Shown here one piece after another: positions 6,316 through 6,521 of a stretch of DNA of 6,521 bases. Numbering within the stretch: the first letter of the stretch is position 1; each line of letters opens with the position of its first letter. The stretch comes from an uncultured Anaerostipes sp. Its GTDB lineage: Bacteria; Bacillota; Clostridia; Lachnospirales; Lachnospiraceae. The notes under the pieces are model-generated. The model saw only the letters and a list, made by a program, of their open reading frames with translations. It ran no database searches and had not been told where the DNA came from. The translations under genes and the position numbers were made by a program. Location: positions 1-6,521 of the forward strand of contig CAAEIR010000258.1 of NCBI GenBank assembly GCA_900756035.1. Reading direction: 5' to 3'.

Positions 6316-6521
6316 CGACCGATGATTGCCAAAATGTACCGTTCCATTTGTATTAATAATGAAAAAGTTTTGGATTTTGGTTACGTTTCCCCTCTTTTCC
6401 AACGCGGTATATAGGAAAGATAATTTTCTTCTTTCAATCGTTCTTTGACAACTGAATAAAGCAATTCAATACGTTTGACAGACAGCGAGCCGTTGAAACA
6501 AATACGCCATGACCTTTCCCC

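Larger units (their letters stand above)
5740..6521. other. stretch with no convincing gene, rich in degenerate repeats
   Basis: After the relaxase stop no intact gene can be supported. A frame running to 5957-5959 is open over about 70 codons but has no plausible start. Two short frames at 6021-6206 (GTG start) and 6199-6414 lack good ribosome binding sites and recognisable domains. Repeated YGVKEE-like fragments appear in shifted frames, as expected of decayed coding DNA. The end of the window has two TTGACA hexamers (6445-6450 and 6475-6480) without good -10 partners. In Tn916 further transfer and accessory genes follow orf20; none is visible here. Confidence 0.6.

Noticed and set aside
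6199..6414. 71-codon open frame as a small gene
   Set aside because: It has no clear ribosome binding site, overlaps the right copy of a direct repeat and has no recognisable domain. It cannot be fully excluded.
6445..6503. Promoter based on two TTGACA hexamers near the right edge
   Set aside because: At 17-bp spacing the -10 positions read AATACG and ACAAAT-like sequence, a poor match. A downstream gene is not visible in the window.

Overview
The window is low-GC DNA with Gram-positive signals: AG-rich ribosome binding sites, a signal peptide plus a sortase-type anchor, and a Tn916-like transfer module. This points to Bacillota, most plausibly a gut-associated Clostridia or Erysipelotrichia lineage. 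The species cannot be read from the sequence. Almost everything is on the + strand.

Layout. Positions 1-83 are a CAGA tetranucleotide repeat of 20 units that runs off the left edge. About 120 bp further on starts a 1308-residue cell-wall-anchored adhesin (203-4129). It has a signal peptide, a long N-terminal region, a fibro-slime/PA14-like domain, four Cna-B/SpaA-type stalk domains and an SPKTG sortase signal. The last two stalk domains are a near-identical tandem duplication, and at DNA level they look richer in G+C than the rest of the gene. Positions 4130-4535 hold no credible gene but are dense in structure: nested inverted repeats and a C5/G6 hairpin closely resembling the Tn916/ICEBs1 oriT, a further inverted repeat, then two terminator-like hairpins whose arms can also pair in other ways. 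Next is a MOBT (Rep_trans, Tn916 Orf20-like) relaxase at 4536-5739, broken by one extra T in a T5 run. From 5740 to the end no intact gene is convincing. That stretch carries degenerate repeats encoding YGVxEE-like peptides and an imperfect direct repeat about 450 bp apart.

Interpretation. The oriT plus relaxase identify part of an integrative conjugative or mobilizable element. The slot upstream of oriT, which in Tn916 holds the FtsK-like coupling-protein gene, holds the adhesin here, so the adhesin looks like element cargo. The tetranucleotide tract just upstream suggests the adhesin may be phase-variable; this is inferred, not shown. The relaxase break means this copy may no longer start its own transfer, although its oriT could still be used in trans.
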